A stretch of DNA of 64,000 nucleotides from Eublepharis macularius (GCF_028583425.1 NC_072796.1:143663464-143727463); one strand, 5' to 3'. Shown: positions 43,001 through 60,371, numbered from the stretch's first letter. Program-made: numbers and translations. The notes: a model not told the origin generated them from the letters alone.

Positions 43001-46000
43001 GTTGGCCCCTCTTCCCCCATCCAGGTAGGTACTACCTTTGCTACCATATGCAATCTCTTGCCTTGCTCCAGGGGAAATGCTCCTCCAAGAGGGAGGGCTC
43101 CCTGGAACATGGCCCTCTTTCCTGTTTTGCGCCTCTCAAGGGAGTCTTCTTCCGTGGTGCTTGCATAGAGCCACGTCTTCTGGTGGGCAAAGTGGGGGGG
43201 GGCGTGTCTCCAGGGCACGGGGCAGCGGTTGAGCTGTAGTCCCATTGTCAGCTTCCTTCTCTCCTCTTACAGGCTGGCTGGCCTTGTCCAACTTGCACAT
43301 TCATCAACAAGCCCACCCGCCCTGGCTGTGAAATGTGCAGCACTGACCGGCCGGCCAGCTACGTTGTTCCCGGTAGCTACAGACCAGATGAAGTGGAGCT
43401 GTGGCGGATGCAGCAGGAGAGGGAGGGGATCTTGCAGTACCAGCAGGTAAGCAGGCTGATCTTCCGTCTGCCCAAAAGCCTGTGTGGGAATTTCTGTTGC
43501 TGCTTGTCTGAGGGAATCTCCACGGTCTCCCCCCCCCCCTGCCCCCCACCCCAGCTCTCATGACGGGTTCAATGTTTTGAGGAGGCCTGGCTGAACCTCG
43601 TTTGGCACTGGCTGTCTTGTGCTTCTGGTCTTCATATTTGTGACCTAATCCCCACCTCTGTTGGCTTGTGTGTCTTACTCTACGATTATCAAGGGTGGTT
43701 TGTGAGCATCTTCCAGTCAGTATTGATTGGGAAGGGAGGGGAAAATGCAAGAAAAAAGACGTTCAGGGAGAGGAGCTCCTTGCTCCCTCCCCCTCCTCCA
43801 TCGTTTCTGGTAGGTATTGCTAAGCCATGGTGGGGGGGGGGGCTCCCTTTGGACCTCTCTCCAGCAATGGCACGGAAGGGCCTGGGAGGGACCCCATGGG
43901 GATGACGCTGAGACTGATGCCCATGGCTCAGCTCTTTAGTGGTGCCATACTAGCACCACTAGCTTGGCTGGGGTGGCCGGCCCTTTGGGGAGGCCGAGGC
44001 AAAACCCAGTCCTAGTGAAGGAGTCGTCTGTTGAGCTTAGAGGCGTAACATTTCTGTAGGTTTTGAGGGGTTGGATGAATGTGTTGGGAAACGTGTGCCA
44101 TGCCATCTAATTGAGACAAAATTTATTTTACTGCTTTAACATAAGATACATCATTGGATTTAGTATATAAAACTATTGTTTCAAATATGTATGGAATTTA
44201 AAAGTACAGATGTGGTCTGTATAAGCAAAATTGCGAGCACACCTATTGCTAAAGAGGGCGAGCTGCAAACTGCTGCACTTTGTGCTCTCTTAGCAAACGC
44301 GTCTTAACGTTGTGCCTTCTGAGAAGTCGGGGGGGGGGATATTTTGAAGATATATAACAAACTGCAGGAAAGAATGTTTTTTTGGACAGTCATGCAGTGA
44401 CAGGATTAGCATATTTGGATGTTGAGTTTAAGAAATGAATATTTTATTATCTACACAGCATGTCATAGACAAAATTAGACACAAATATATATAATTCTTA
44501 TGTATACTATAGTCGTGTGTAAATACGTTCTTTCATCTAATGATAACAAGAGAGATTCTTATATAACAATCTTCATACTACACATTTTGAATAAAACCTT
44601 GTTTTTTTAAAAAAACGTAGTTCATTTCAGAAATGGCAATGTTTTATTGGTTTTTTTAATGCTTGCCAAAATTTCAGATTTTTCTGTTGGAAAATTGGAG
44701 GGGAAAGTCTTCTGTGGGTCAGACCGGGGAGACCATTTTCTTCTGAATTTTTCCATTTTTCCCCTTGGGCTGCAGGGGAGGTCTGGCGCCCAATGACTCT
44801 CTTCTCTTCTTTCTTTTTTCTCTTGTGGCAGGAAAATGGAAGGAGAGAAGACGGTACAGTTCTGCCCTCTGCCCACGGTCTTGGGTCCCTGGATGACTTC
44901 ATCCACCTTTCCTCGGAGTTCTCCTAGCTGTAACCCGGAGCCCTGAGTGGCGCTCCTGTTTTGCAGTTGGGCCTTGAGTTGGTTTAGCCCATAGGACCTC
45001 TTTGGAGAAGTTTGCAGCCACGGCTGTTGAGACAAGCCAGGCACAGATTGAACCACAGGCAGAGAGGAGCTTAGCTTGGCTCTCTTGTTCCTCATTTTGC
45101 TTCTGAGAATAAGCCGTTCAATGTTTCTGTTGGCCGCTGGGCCTGGGGATCTTCTTGGATCAGTCAAGCTGGGGCGGGGGCAAGTTTGAGGGATGCTGCA
45201 GAAGAGGCACGTTTGAGAGCAGAAGGGCTCGTTGTGTCCTAAGCGGCTTGCATGACCATGGTGAGCCTCTGAACAGCGATGCTCCTAGTGGCACAGGGGC
45301 CTTGCTGTGACACCCCCACCGCCCCCGTTCAGGCCTGTCTGCTCTCTTCTGCAGTGCCTGTGTTTTGAGTAGTCCTGCAGACCCAAACTTCCTTGTGCAG
45401 GAGGGCTGCATCTGGGACATAAAAGAGTCTAGTTTGGGTCCTGGGCAGAGGACCTTTTCCCGGGCGTAGATTTGGCGGGTCTGTGCAGTGCTCTTGGAGG
45501 AGTCTGACCCTGTGTTATGAAGCGCAGGCCCTCCACCTCTGTCTTCTTCCAGTCCACATGAAGGATCCGCTGCGTGCCTGCTGTCTGTGCTTAGGTGACC
45601 CATGAAGCGGGTTCCTTCCCTCTGGCCCTTTGAGAAATATGTGCTGCCTGGCCATGGCATTGCAACCTGTCCTGCTAGCACATGCCCTCTCTCTGCTTTC
45701 TCTGGGTGTGGCTGTTGTTTCGAGCAGAGGCTTCTTGGCAGGAGCCATCCTTGGGGCTGGTTTTGCTCTGCTGGCGGTTGGGGCTGGCAGCCTCCTTCCC
45801 TGTTTCTCCCCCTCCTCGTGTGCCTTCTCAGCTGCTGAGCAGCAACAGCAGCCATCACTGCAGGGCACTGGCTGAACTTCAGGCCAGCCACTGCCTTTTA
45901 AACTTGCCGCTGAAGCTGCTGGGGAGAGAGGCTCCCGTGCGTGGCGTTCTCGGAGATGGCCGGGGCCAGGGAGTTGCTGGCTTCTCAGGGGACCGGTCTG

Positions 46001-49000
46001 GGCCTTTGGGTATCCAGCCGGGGTGGCCGTGTGCGAGTCTGCCCAGATGCAACCAGCAGGCATGGGAGCAGGTGAGACCCTCGGCCTACTGGGGTGGCCT
46101 CCTCCCTCATGTCGCTGTAATCCATCGGGGGCAGCAACGTGGAGCAGTGCGTGCTGGGAGCAGCTGGCCTTGCACTGTGAATACTGTGATGAGTCTGACA
46201 TGGAAGTTTCAAGTGCCCTTTCCAGACGGGTTTTGTTTGTGTAAAGTATCTGTATATTTGGAGAATGAGTCCCTTGTTCTATTAAATGATTCCTGTGTGC
46301 CAGAAAGGCCACCCTGGTGTCGGAGCTGCTTTAATTTATGGCGGGGAGGAGAGGCTGGGTCAGAAGGACGAGTGTGTCCTGGTGCTTGGCTTTCCTCGCT
46401 GTTAGGAGGGAGGGCAACCCCAAGGCCTTCTTGCCCCAGCCCGTTGGCCTGCATTCCCTGAGCGCCCCCCATTTGTGATCATCTCTCTGATAATTCCTGG
46501 CTGTGCTGGAGACCACCCACCAGGCCCGGGACTGGCCTTTCTAGCAGAAGATCTCCGCGGCATCCGAGCTGTGATCCATCTGTGGGAGCTCCCTGCTTCA
46601 GACTGGTTGCTCTGGAGGGCCAACAAACAGGGCCACAGAGGCCAAGGCTTTCCCCTGAGGGCTTGCCTCCTGGCACTGGGGGGGGGGGGGGCGGTGTCGG
46701 AGGTTTACTGCAGCTGAATATGGAGGTTCTCCTTAGTTACCACATCAAGTAGCCACTGTTGGACTTCTCTTTCTCTAACCCTTCTTAAAGCTAAGTTTTG
46801 TGGAGTTCGCTCGGAGTGAATTCTGCAGTTAAACTATTCATTGTGTGAAAGAGCACTTCGTGTTGTCCGTCCTGCGTTGTTACCTTTCAGCTACGTTGTG
46901 TGCCCCCCCCCCTCGCAAGGTGTGTCCGTCCATTCCTGCTTTCTCCGTGTGCATCTTGCCATCAGGTCACTTCTGATGTATGGCAGCCCCTGTGAATTTC
47001 GCAGCCTCCAGAATATCCTACCCTTGACAGCCTTGCTCAGGCGTTGCAGGCGGGGGCGCCCTTAGTCGAGTCAGCGCCTCTCCCTCTTCTCCTAGCTTTC
47101 CTGCCTTTTCCAAAGCGCCTTCTCCTGATGTGACCAAAGCAGGATCGCCTCAGTGGGGCATTCTGTCCTGTTCTCTGTTTCATGTCATTTAACTCATTCT
47201 TAATCTGTAAGGGGACCCCCCTCCCTTCTATCTCATGACTGCTCACTTACCCTGGAGTCTTTGGTGAGGGACCTTCTCAAAAGAAGTCCAAGAATAGGGT
47301 GCCTACCGGGTCCTCCTTACCCGCCTGCTTGCTTCCCTGTTCAGAGAGCTCTGAGCTTGGCGAGGCAGGACTTCTCTGTGCAGGAGCCAGGCTGATTTCC
47401 CTCCGCAGGAGGCGTCAACGCGTTTGGCCCCCACCCTGGGCCCCTTCCCCATGAAAGGAATCCCTTTTTGCTTCTCTGCTGCCACTTGGCCCTTGACCAC
47501 CTCAAGCCACAGTGCCTTTGAATTTTTACAAGCTGTGCAGTGGCTTCCTCAGGCAGGGGGGCTGGGAAGCTGAAGGGAGGGGGGGCTGGTGTGCTTTCGG
47601 AGGCTCTGCCTGCTGGAGGACTTCCCTGGGGATTGCAGCCCGTGAGAATTGGCAGCAGGGACACACGGCATCTGGACTGGCGGCTGCTGCTCTCAGTACC
47701 TGTTCAGCTGACCCCGGATTCCTCTTCCTGAAACACAAGACAGCTGCAGGTGGTGAAAATCGAGGCGGCTCCCTTGCCTCCGAGTGGGGGGAGCTATTAT
47801 GATGTGGGAGGCGGATAGTGGTGGCAGACCGAGCCCGGGGGGTCTCCTGAGCTTCCCGCTCTGTGAGTCATTGCAGGGCCGCCTCTAGAAAACCCCTTTC
47901 TCGAGCAGCTGTTAATGTCCCAGTCAGGAAATAGGCAGATAAAGCAAATGTCGGGTTGCGGGGGGGGGGCGGTCATGTGAGAGGAGGTATTTCTTTGCTG
48001 TGGCTTCAGCCAACGGGGGTGGCCGTCTGGCAAGTAAAAAGCGGTACCCTGAATTGTCCCCCACTCTTGGCCTCCTGCTCTCCTCGGGCAGAGTCTTCCG
48101 CTGCTGGTGGCGTGACCTTCCTGTCCCCTCCGGGTGGCGTGGGGAAGGCCCAGAGTGGTGGGTCTGACAATGAGCGGGGTGGGGGGGAGAGAGAGAGCAA
48201 GAGAATGGGGCCGCTTGAGTGGCAGCCGTAAGCCTCCCCTGGTCACACATTTTACCATTGTCCGCAGCTACGCTCAGGGCAGGCTGGGGTCTCCCAGGGG
48301 GTGGTGGTGGTGGGGTGATGGGACTCCAGTTTGTGCCTCTTCTGCTCCCAGGGCAGCAGAGCCCAAAGGAGAGCAGGCAGCCCCCCCCCCATCTGAGGAC
48401 ACTACTGCTTCTGAAGGCAGGGCTGGCATTGCTCGGAGGCCTCTGGGACGCGGGGGGGGGGGGGTCTCCTTGCTGCAAGCCGGGCGCTCGGCCCCTCTGG
48501 CGCCACACTTTTCTCCTCAATGGGGACCCTTCAGAGTAGCTCACAGCGTTGTTCTCCCTTCCGCCATTTTATCTTCACAACCACGACCCTGCGAAGGAGG
48601 TCAGGCGGAGAGATTGGTGGGCCCAAAGCACCCCCCCCCCACCCGCCGCCCAGTCATTTTTCATGGCAGAATGAGGATTCGAACCCTGGGTCTCCCAGAT
48701 GTGACCCTGACACTCCAGCCACTACACAACACTGTAGAGAAACCCATTAATTAGCTGAGACTTAGGCTGGTGGGGTGGGGAGGAGGGGCGAGCAGGGAAA
48801 GGGGGTGGAAAGATGGGATTTAAGGACTGGAGGGAATTGGTTCAAGCAGCGGAGCGTGCGGGGCCGGCTCCTGGGTCTACAGTGCTGGGCAGGTAGGCAG
48901 CAGCCCTCCTCTGCCAGTCTACAGGGCCCCTTCCCGTCTTTGCAGACCTGCCCACTCACGTCTTGTGCCTAGCAAGTTCCGGCTTTGGGGCTTGTCCATC

Positions 49001-52000
49001 TCATTCCTCTGAAAAGCTCAGGGTTCTTGGCTTTCCCTCCTCCGCTTTGAGCCGAGATCCCCTGGTCAGCTTGCAGGCCGTGCCGCGCTGGGAATCTCAG
49101 TTGTTTGAACAGCTTGAGCTGGTGGCTTCTTGGAAGGGGGGGGGGAATGGGCTGGCGGCTGCCCCTGCTCCTGTGGCTCCTCTGAGCTGGCCGGGCTTGC
49201 CTCTGGGCTCCAGCCTACTGCCTGTCTTTCCTCCTCCTCGGGCTGCCGGTGCACCAGCACAAACCTGGGTCGTGCCCTGAGGCACCCCGTCTCGGCCTGG
49301 CTGAACAAATACGGCGTATGAACAAAATTCTCAATGTAATCATGTGGCCATGATTACATTGCATGTGACGAAGAGAGCTGTGGTTCTCGAAAGCTTATTC
49401 TGCAATAAAGTGGGTTAGTCTTAAAGGTGCTACTGGACTCTTGACTATCTTCTCACCCGACGGCTATGGCTGAATTTCCAAGGGGTGGGGGGGGGAATCA
49501 GCCCCTGAAGGTTGCTGGCAAGTCCGGGGGGAGGGAGCGGTTGCCTCCTTGTGCAGTGCTGCCTTGGACTCAAAGGGCAGGAGCTGGATCTCGGACACCT
49601 GTAGCCGTTTGCCTTCTGAGCACGAGGACTGACGGCCACTCCCAGCCAGCCCCTCCCTCCTTCCTGGCCCTCGGTCCTTCGTTCTTCCTTCAGGCAGGCA
49701 GGCAGGCAGGCAGGCGGCTCCTGCTTGCCAAAGGTTTGAAGGTAGGGCTGCTGAGCCTTCCTTGCGTGTCTAAGGGCTCCTGGCCCACCTCCTGCCAGCG
49801 CGGTCCGGCCAGGCTGAGGCCCCCTTGAAGGCCCATTCATCTTGGGGCTGCTGGGAAAGCCTCTGGCCTTGTCTCCTTCCGCACAGGTCCTGGAGCAGGA
49901 GCGGCAGCAGAACTTCCTGCAGCTGCGCCAGCTGGACGAAGAGGCCCTGGTCCCCACCCAGGAGGCGACGGAGTGCCGCATCTGCTACCTTGACGTGGAG
50001 CCGGGTGAGGGGGTGCTGCTGCGCGAATGCCTGCACAGCTTCTGCAGGTAATCTGCGCCTGCTGCCTGGGGAGAGAGGAAGGGCAGGGATAGAAGGGCAG
50101 GAAGGTCTGTGTCTGACCACGTGTCCCGTCGTCCGCCAGGGCCTGCCTGCGGCAGCTGATCAACTGCAGCAAGGAGCCCCAAGTGGCCTGCCCCTTCAGG
50201 GACGATGCCTACGCCTGCAGCAGCCAGCTCCAGGACCGAGAGATCCGGGCGGTGAGTGGATGGCCCGGTAGGGCAGCAGCATCCGTGACAAGTAGCTGGC
50301 GATGTCACGGAGTGGTCTTCTTTCCTGGGCCAGCTTGGGATGGCGGCGAGGCGTGAGGATTTCCACAGCATTCCTCTTTGTACAGAATGGAGGAGGTGCT
50401 CGCGGCAAGAGGCTGCTGCCCCTTCGGACGTGGCAGTCGCAGCCCCCCAGCCCCTGGCTGCCTGGCCCTTCCGGGCCCCGGGCTCTGAAGCAGCTCCCCT
50501 GTTTCTGCAGCTGGTGTCGCAGGAGGAGTACGAGCGCTTCCTGGAGCGAAGGCTGGCCGTGGCGGAGAGCCGCGCCCAGAACAGCTACCACTGCCAGACG
50601 GCCGACTGCCTGGGCTGGTGCATCTACGAGGACGACGTCAATGACTTCCGCTGCCCCATCTGCTGGGCACTCAACTGCCTGGTCTGCAAGGTGAGCCAGG
50701 CCGCCTCAGCCCTTGGCAGGATGGAGAGGGGGCGCCAGGGGAGGGTAGCGGTGAAGACCCTCCTTTCGTCTTCCAACTTCTGCACCGGAGGAGCCCTGCT
50801 GCATCCGGCCCATCTGGTCCCATGTCCTGTTTCCCCAGCAGTCAAAGGGCCTGCCCTGGGGGCCCAAACTGAGGCCAAGGCCTCCCCGGCCTTTCTTCCT
50901 AGCGCTGCGTTTCAGAGGTTTCACTGCCTCCGAATAGGGAGAGTCCCTCAGCAACCGGTAGATCGGCCCTCCCTCCTCCTGAAGCCTTCTGTGCCTGTGG
51001 GCAGGGTCACGTCCCCTGGCAGTGAATGCCGCACGTTTCCTTTTGTCTGCCCTGGCCCTGCTGCCCATTGACTTCACTGTGTGCCCCAAGAACTTGTGTT
51101 AGGGGAGAGGGAAAGGAAGGAAAAGTTCTCCCCTCCCAGCCTGTTGTGAGCCCCCTTTCCTCGCAGAAAAGGCGCCCCAAGCCCTGCATCGTCTTGGTTG
51201 CCCCGTCTGCATTTCCCCAGCTCTGCGACATCGTTCCCGACTTCCTCCCTGCCAGCCAGCTCTCAGCAGCCCCGGGGGGCTGGGGGGGGGCGCCGGTTCC
51301 TCGGGGGGATGCGCTGCCTTGCTCGCAGTACCTGCAGCGCCGTGTCCTCGCCTCCCAGGCTGCTCTAGGGCTGTGCTCTCGGGCAGGCAGGCCAGGCGAT
51401 GACCGCCTGCAGTCACTGAGGCATAGTGGACGTCAGTGGCAGAGCTGAAGGGGCTGGACCCGTCCAGGCTGCAGGTGAGAGCAACATTTTTTGAATGCAC
51501 GAGACGCCTGCACCGTAACTGAAGGGGCTGCATTCCCTCTCCCTTCCTTGTGGATGGGAAGGCAGCCTAGCGCCTTGGCCCCTTTTCTTGTCCCTAGGCC
51601 ATTCACGAGGGTATGAACTGTAAGCAGTACCAGGACAAGCTGCAGCTCCAGGCCCAGAACGATGCTGCGGCCTGGGAGACCACCAACATGCTCAAGGTGA
51701 GGAGGAAGCACAGGAGCGGCAGCTCTGGGCCCTGCAGGCCGCCTTTCAGTGGGCTGCCCGCACCGTTTTTGCCCTTCGCGACCACTGTGGCTTCCGGGGC
51801 CTGGAGTTCAGCAGCAGCAGCAGGCGACATGGCCTGCACAAAATGTGCTCCTTCCCCAGGCCGCCTGCAGAGGGGCTTTGCTGAACCAGGGGCCTGGAGA
51901 AAGGCTGTGGAAGAGGCCACGCTGGGACCTGGCCTCGTCTGGTCTTTGCGGTTGGCATCCGTTTCCTGTTTCTCCACCCCCCACCCGCCCTGTTTCAGAT

Positions 52001-53596
52001 GCTGGTGCAGCTGGGAGAGGCCATGCATTGTCCCGTGTGTCGCATTACAGTGCAGAAGAAGGGAGGCTGCGACTGGCTCCGGTGCCCCGTCTGCCAGACA
52101 GAGATCTGCTGGGTGACCAAAGGGCCACGCTGGGGACCAGGGGTGAGCACACTGGAATGGGGGAGGGGAGCTGGAGCAGGCAGCCAACAGACTGGGGACA
52201 AGGCATCACCGCCAGCCTCCCGAAGAAGGCGAAGTTGTTTGCACTAAGAATAGGCCAACACCACAAGCCCCCTGGCCCCCCTGGCTCTGGGCCTGCCTCT
52301 TTCCAAGCTTTGACCCACTGGGGACTGCTTTGCACCCCTTTCTTATTTCTTATTTCCAGCCCATGACTGTTCCTTCCCTTCTCTGCCTCTGAAGCTGCCT
52401 TATCAGCCCCCCCCCCCCCCGGTCTCTTGGAGTCAGTCTTGACTGTTTGAGCGCCTGAGGCTTTCCCTGCTCTTGAATTGGGGGGGGGGGGGCTGAGCCT
52501 TCTGCATGCCCAGCAGTTGCTCAACCACTGAGCCCCAGCCCCAGAGGTCTTTGAATCCACTGGCACCACACAGCACAGGCCATTTGCAAACAGCAGAATC
52601 CCCCGGGCGGGGAGCTCTTGGGAAAAGACCAAGTCGCTCAGAGAAACGTGCCAGCACAGAACGCTGGTTGCCGCTGGCCCCGCCAGGATTGCAAAGGAAA
52701 GCTTGGAGGGGAACAGCCGATGCCTGCTGAGGCTCCGGAATCAGAGGCGGCAGGGCCCTGCAAAGCACCGTAACCAGAACAGTTTCACCCCACACGGGGC
52801 AAGGGCTTGGTTTGTCGCATGCCAAATGCCAGTTTGTTCTGCACGTCACCCTCCCCTTCTCTAAAACCACAGACGGCGAGGCAGACGGGTGGTAATACAA
52901 ACGCCTTCTCCGGCGAGGCTTCCCTGCTGACCTGTAAAGAGACTTGACTGGGATAGTGTTTTGGTAATTACAGGTTAGGTTTTGATGTTCGCATTTCCTT
53001 CGGATGCTTTATGTCTGGTAGCTTCTTTGGGTGTTCTTTTTGAAAAGTGGGAACTAATACTAGTCAAGGCCAACCAAAATAACAACACAGTAAACAGCTG
53101 GTCAAGTTCTCCAAAACTCTTCTCCAGGCTGGAGGTTAGGAAGGGGAGGTACCTTTCAGGCTTTTGTCTGCGTCTTGCATAAGACGCTACAGCGGCTTCA
53201 GTGCAGGCAGGTCGCGGTTCGCGGGCGGCAAGGCTGTACCTCTGCCGCGGGTGGTCCGTGATGGGTGGGGGCTGCGTTTCGTTGGAAAGCAGCTTCTGTT
53301 TTAACATCCAGCCTGCTGAAGGGAGCTGGAGAACGCAGCAGCAGGCTTGCCTCGTGTAGCGGCATTCTGGTTGGTCCCAACACAGAACGGGAGACTAAAA
53401 TGCAGGAACTGAGATTCGCCGGCTCTCTCCTCTGCCCAAGCCGAGTTCTTCGAAGGGCAGGGCAGCCATGCTGCCACCCGCCGAGCTCTGACTGCTCCCT
53501 CCCCCTTTTCTGCAGGGTCCTGGTGACACCAGTGGAGGCTGCCGGTGCAACGCAGATGGGCAGAGGTGCCACCCCAACTGCCAGAACTGCCACTGA
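39400..53596 (+). CDS. SHARPIN-locus LUBAC-type protein with a full RBR domain (PH-UBL-NZF-RING1-IBR-RING2)
   Basis: SHARPIN and HOIL-1L (RBCK1) are accessory subunits of the linear ubiquitin ligase LUBAC in NF-kB signalling. Exons: 39400-39606, 40245-40419, 41129-41245, 41899-42040, 42206-42296, 42524-42791, 42897-43024, 43273-43446, 49887-50047, 50140-50251, 50511-50690, 51598-51696, 51999-52142, 53516-53596. All join in frame with GT-AG borders to 692 residues. Residues 1-127 match the SHARPIN PH-like domain, which HOIL-1L lacks. The LTM helix (about 167-205), the UBL (about 214-305) and an NZF (377-404, TCTFINKP) follow. Residues 464-692 match the HOIL-1L RBR, including [15 protein letters not shown] (likely catalytic C642) and the end PNCQNCH. 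Intron 8 is 6.4 kb, but the residues beside it align gaplessly with HOIL-1L. No symbol is given because the product combines SHARPIN and RBCK1 features at the SHARPIN locus. Confidence 0.92.
44590..44595 (+). terminator. Candidate intronic polyadenylation signal
   Basis: AATAAA in an AT-rich patch 1.1 kb after the NZF exon, followed by T-rich sequence. If used with intron retention it would end a short, SHARPIN-like transcript. No other evidence. Confidence 0.3.
46953..47245 (-). mobile_element. RTE/BovB-type LINE 3' end (in intron 8)
   Basis: The minus strand reads through the end of a BovB-type ORF2 (a FGHIRRRRF-like stretch near 47120) to the characteristic terminus round CATACATCAGAAGTGACCTG (near 46970). 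Decayed, with frame changes. Confidence 0.75.
48545..48737 (-). mobile_element. tRNA-derived SINE, diverged
   Basis: The minus strand carries TTGTGTAGTGGCTGGAGTG (A-box region), the B box GGGTTCGAATCC, and an end round GGGTCGTGGTTGTGAAGATA. It is interrupted by a poly-C run. Confidence 0.7.
49333..49445 (+). repeat. Repeat fragment with perfect hairpin and hammerhead-like core
   Basis: 49333-49360 is a perfect inverted repeat, AATGTAATCATG and CATGATTACATT with a 4-base loop. Next comes TGACGAAGAGAG...TTCTCGAAAGCTTAT, then TAGTCTTAAAGGTGCTACTGGACTCTT, a repeat family widespread in reptiles. TGACGA, a GAGA/TCTC stem and GAAA are in hammerhead order, but the first C of CTGANGA is G here. Confidence 0.5.
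52440..52550 (-). mobile_element. tRNA-derived SINE fragment (in intron 13)
   Basis: The minus strand has GGGCTCAGTGGTTGAGCAAC and TGGGCATGCAGAAGG, the head of a common squamate SINE. The B box and body are not preserved. Confidence 0.5.
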
Positions 53597-54110
53597 ACAC
53601 CCGCTGCAGGGAGGAGACTCTGCCCTGAGCCAGACGGAGCACAACAGAGGCAGCCCCCCCCCCCGCCCGAGTCTCCGTGCGTGGCTGCGCCAAGGAGCTG
53701 AAGTGGGCCTTTGCTGGGGGCACAGGCCCCTCCCTCCCACTCTGGACTTTTAACCCTGTAGTGACAAATGCCCCATCTGTAGAGGGCTGGGGGGGGGAGG
53801 CTGATCTCCTTCCTTCCCGCCACTTACTGACACTCCCTGTATCTACCTCCAAAGGGTGGCACCCCCTACATGAGGGAAGGCATTGCATCCTATAAACAGG
53901 AATAAGGGGCGAGTTCTCTAGGCACTCCCTCCCCTTTCTGCACTACCCTGGTCTTACGCCAAGGTCTTAGCGAAGAGACTGACATCTCCCACCCTGGACC
54001 TGTTCAGCTGGGCACCAAGGCAGCAGCGCTCTCGGGAAAGGGTTCAAGATGTACGTGGCTGCACAGAAAGGCAGAAGGCCTATTCAATAAAGGCATAAAC
54101 ACTGAATATG
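53597..54110 (+). other. 3' UTR of the SHARPIN-locus gene
   Basis: Follows the stop codon (53594-53596). A canonical AATAAA at 54086-54091 suggests cleavage near 54105, giving a 3' UTR of about 510 bases. Confidence 0.75.
54086..54091 (+). terminator. Polyadenylation signal of the SHARPIN-locus gene
   Basis: AATAAA about 490 bases after the stop codon, followed by AT- and GT-containing sequence. It is the only canonical plus-strand signal before the SINE. Confidence 0.75.
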
Positions 54111-54158
54111 CTAGAGCTCCTTTCTAGGACCCCAAAAGGGTGGGGGGGATGCATAGGG

Positions 54159-54401
54159 GAGAGCCAGTTTGGTGTAGTGGTTAAGAGCATGGGACTCTAA
54201 GCTGGAGAACCGGGTTTGAGCCCTCCTCCACTTGAAGCCAGCTGGGTGTGCCCTTAGGTCAGTCACAGCTCTCTCAGCCCCACCCACCTCACAGGGTGAT
54301 TATTGTTGCAGGGATAATAGCATACTTTGTAAACTGCTCTGAGTGGGTGTTAAGTCATCCTGAAGGGCAGTATATAAATCGAATGTTGTTATTATTATTA
54401 G
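54159..54401 (+). mobile_element. tRNA-derived SINE, type B
   Basis: Starts GAGAGCCAGTTTGGTGTAGTGG, with B box GGGTTTGAGCCC, ends GTATATAAATCGAATGTTG and then (ATT)n. It lies between the two convergent 3' ends. Confidence 0.9.
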
Positions 54402-54503
54402 GTCTCTGGTGTATGCCCCCCCCCCACAGATCCCTCACACAGCCCGCCCCCTCCTGTGTTTCAGGACAGACGCCAGTGACTGTTCTCTGGTTGAAGACAT
54501 ATG

Positions 54504-54509
54504 TTTATT
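54504..54509 (-). terminator. CYC1: Polyadenylation signal of CYC1
   Basis: The minus strand reads AATAAA about 200 bases after the CYC1 stop codon. It puts the CYC1 mRNA end near 54490, about 385 bases from the end of the convergent neighbour. Confidence 0.75.
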
Positions 54510-54708
54510 GGGTGCCTGCCACCCCTGTCTCCCAGGGTCCTCTTCCCAAGGCTTCATGGGTGACTGGATGGATGGAGAGACTTTAAATAACAGAAAAAGC
54601 ACTGGTGAGGGGCAGCAGTCCACCTGCCTGCCCATGCATACATTCCTGGGGCAGATGCCGTGCCGCTCGGGCAGCAGAGATTGACTGGTCTGGTCCCCCT
54701 TGGGCCGG

Positions 54709-60271
<5,563 letters not shown>

Positions 60272-60371
60272 CTTGGAGGGCACCGGGCCCCCCCCACGCC
60301 CCAGAAGGCGCCGCGGCGGAAGGGGCGGGCAGAGAGGCCTTCCGGACGGAAGGGGCGGGGCCGGCGGCTGG

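Larger units (their letters stand above)
43447..49886 (+). other. Intron 8 of the SHARPIN-locus gene (6.4 kb)
   Basis: Separates the NZF exon from the RBR exons. It contains an AT-rich patch (44100-44640) with AATAAA at 44590-44595, a BovB tail (46953-47245), a SINE (48545-48737), a hammerhead-like repeat (about 49366-49445) and a GCAG microsatellite (about 49692-49713). Reading through the donor at 43447 would add about 38 codons to a stop at 43561-43563. No further exon with similarity to SHARPIN or HOIL-1L was found in it. Confidence 0.6.

Noticed and set aside
45682-46461. Plus-strand open frame of 259 codons in intron 8
   Set aside because: No recognisable domain, composition of random GC-rich DNA, and no exon similarity to SHARPIN or HOIL-1L.
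49692-49713. GCAG repeats considered as a CRISPR-like or regulatory array
   Set aside because: A plain tetranucleotide microsatellite in an intron.
50340-51071. Plus-strand open frame of 243 codons
   Set aside because: Only 50511-50690 is a real exon; the rest is intron on either side, beyond clear GT-AG borders.
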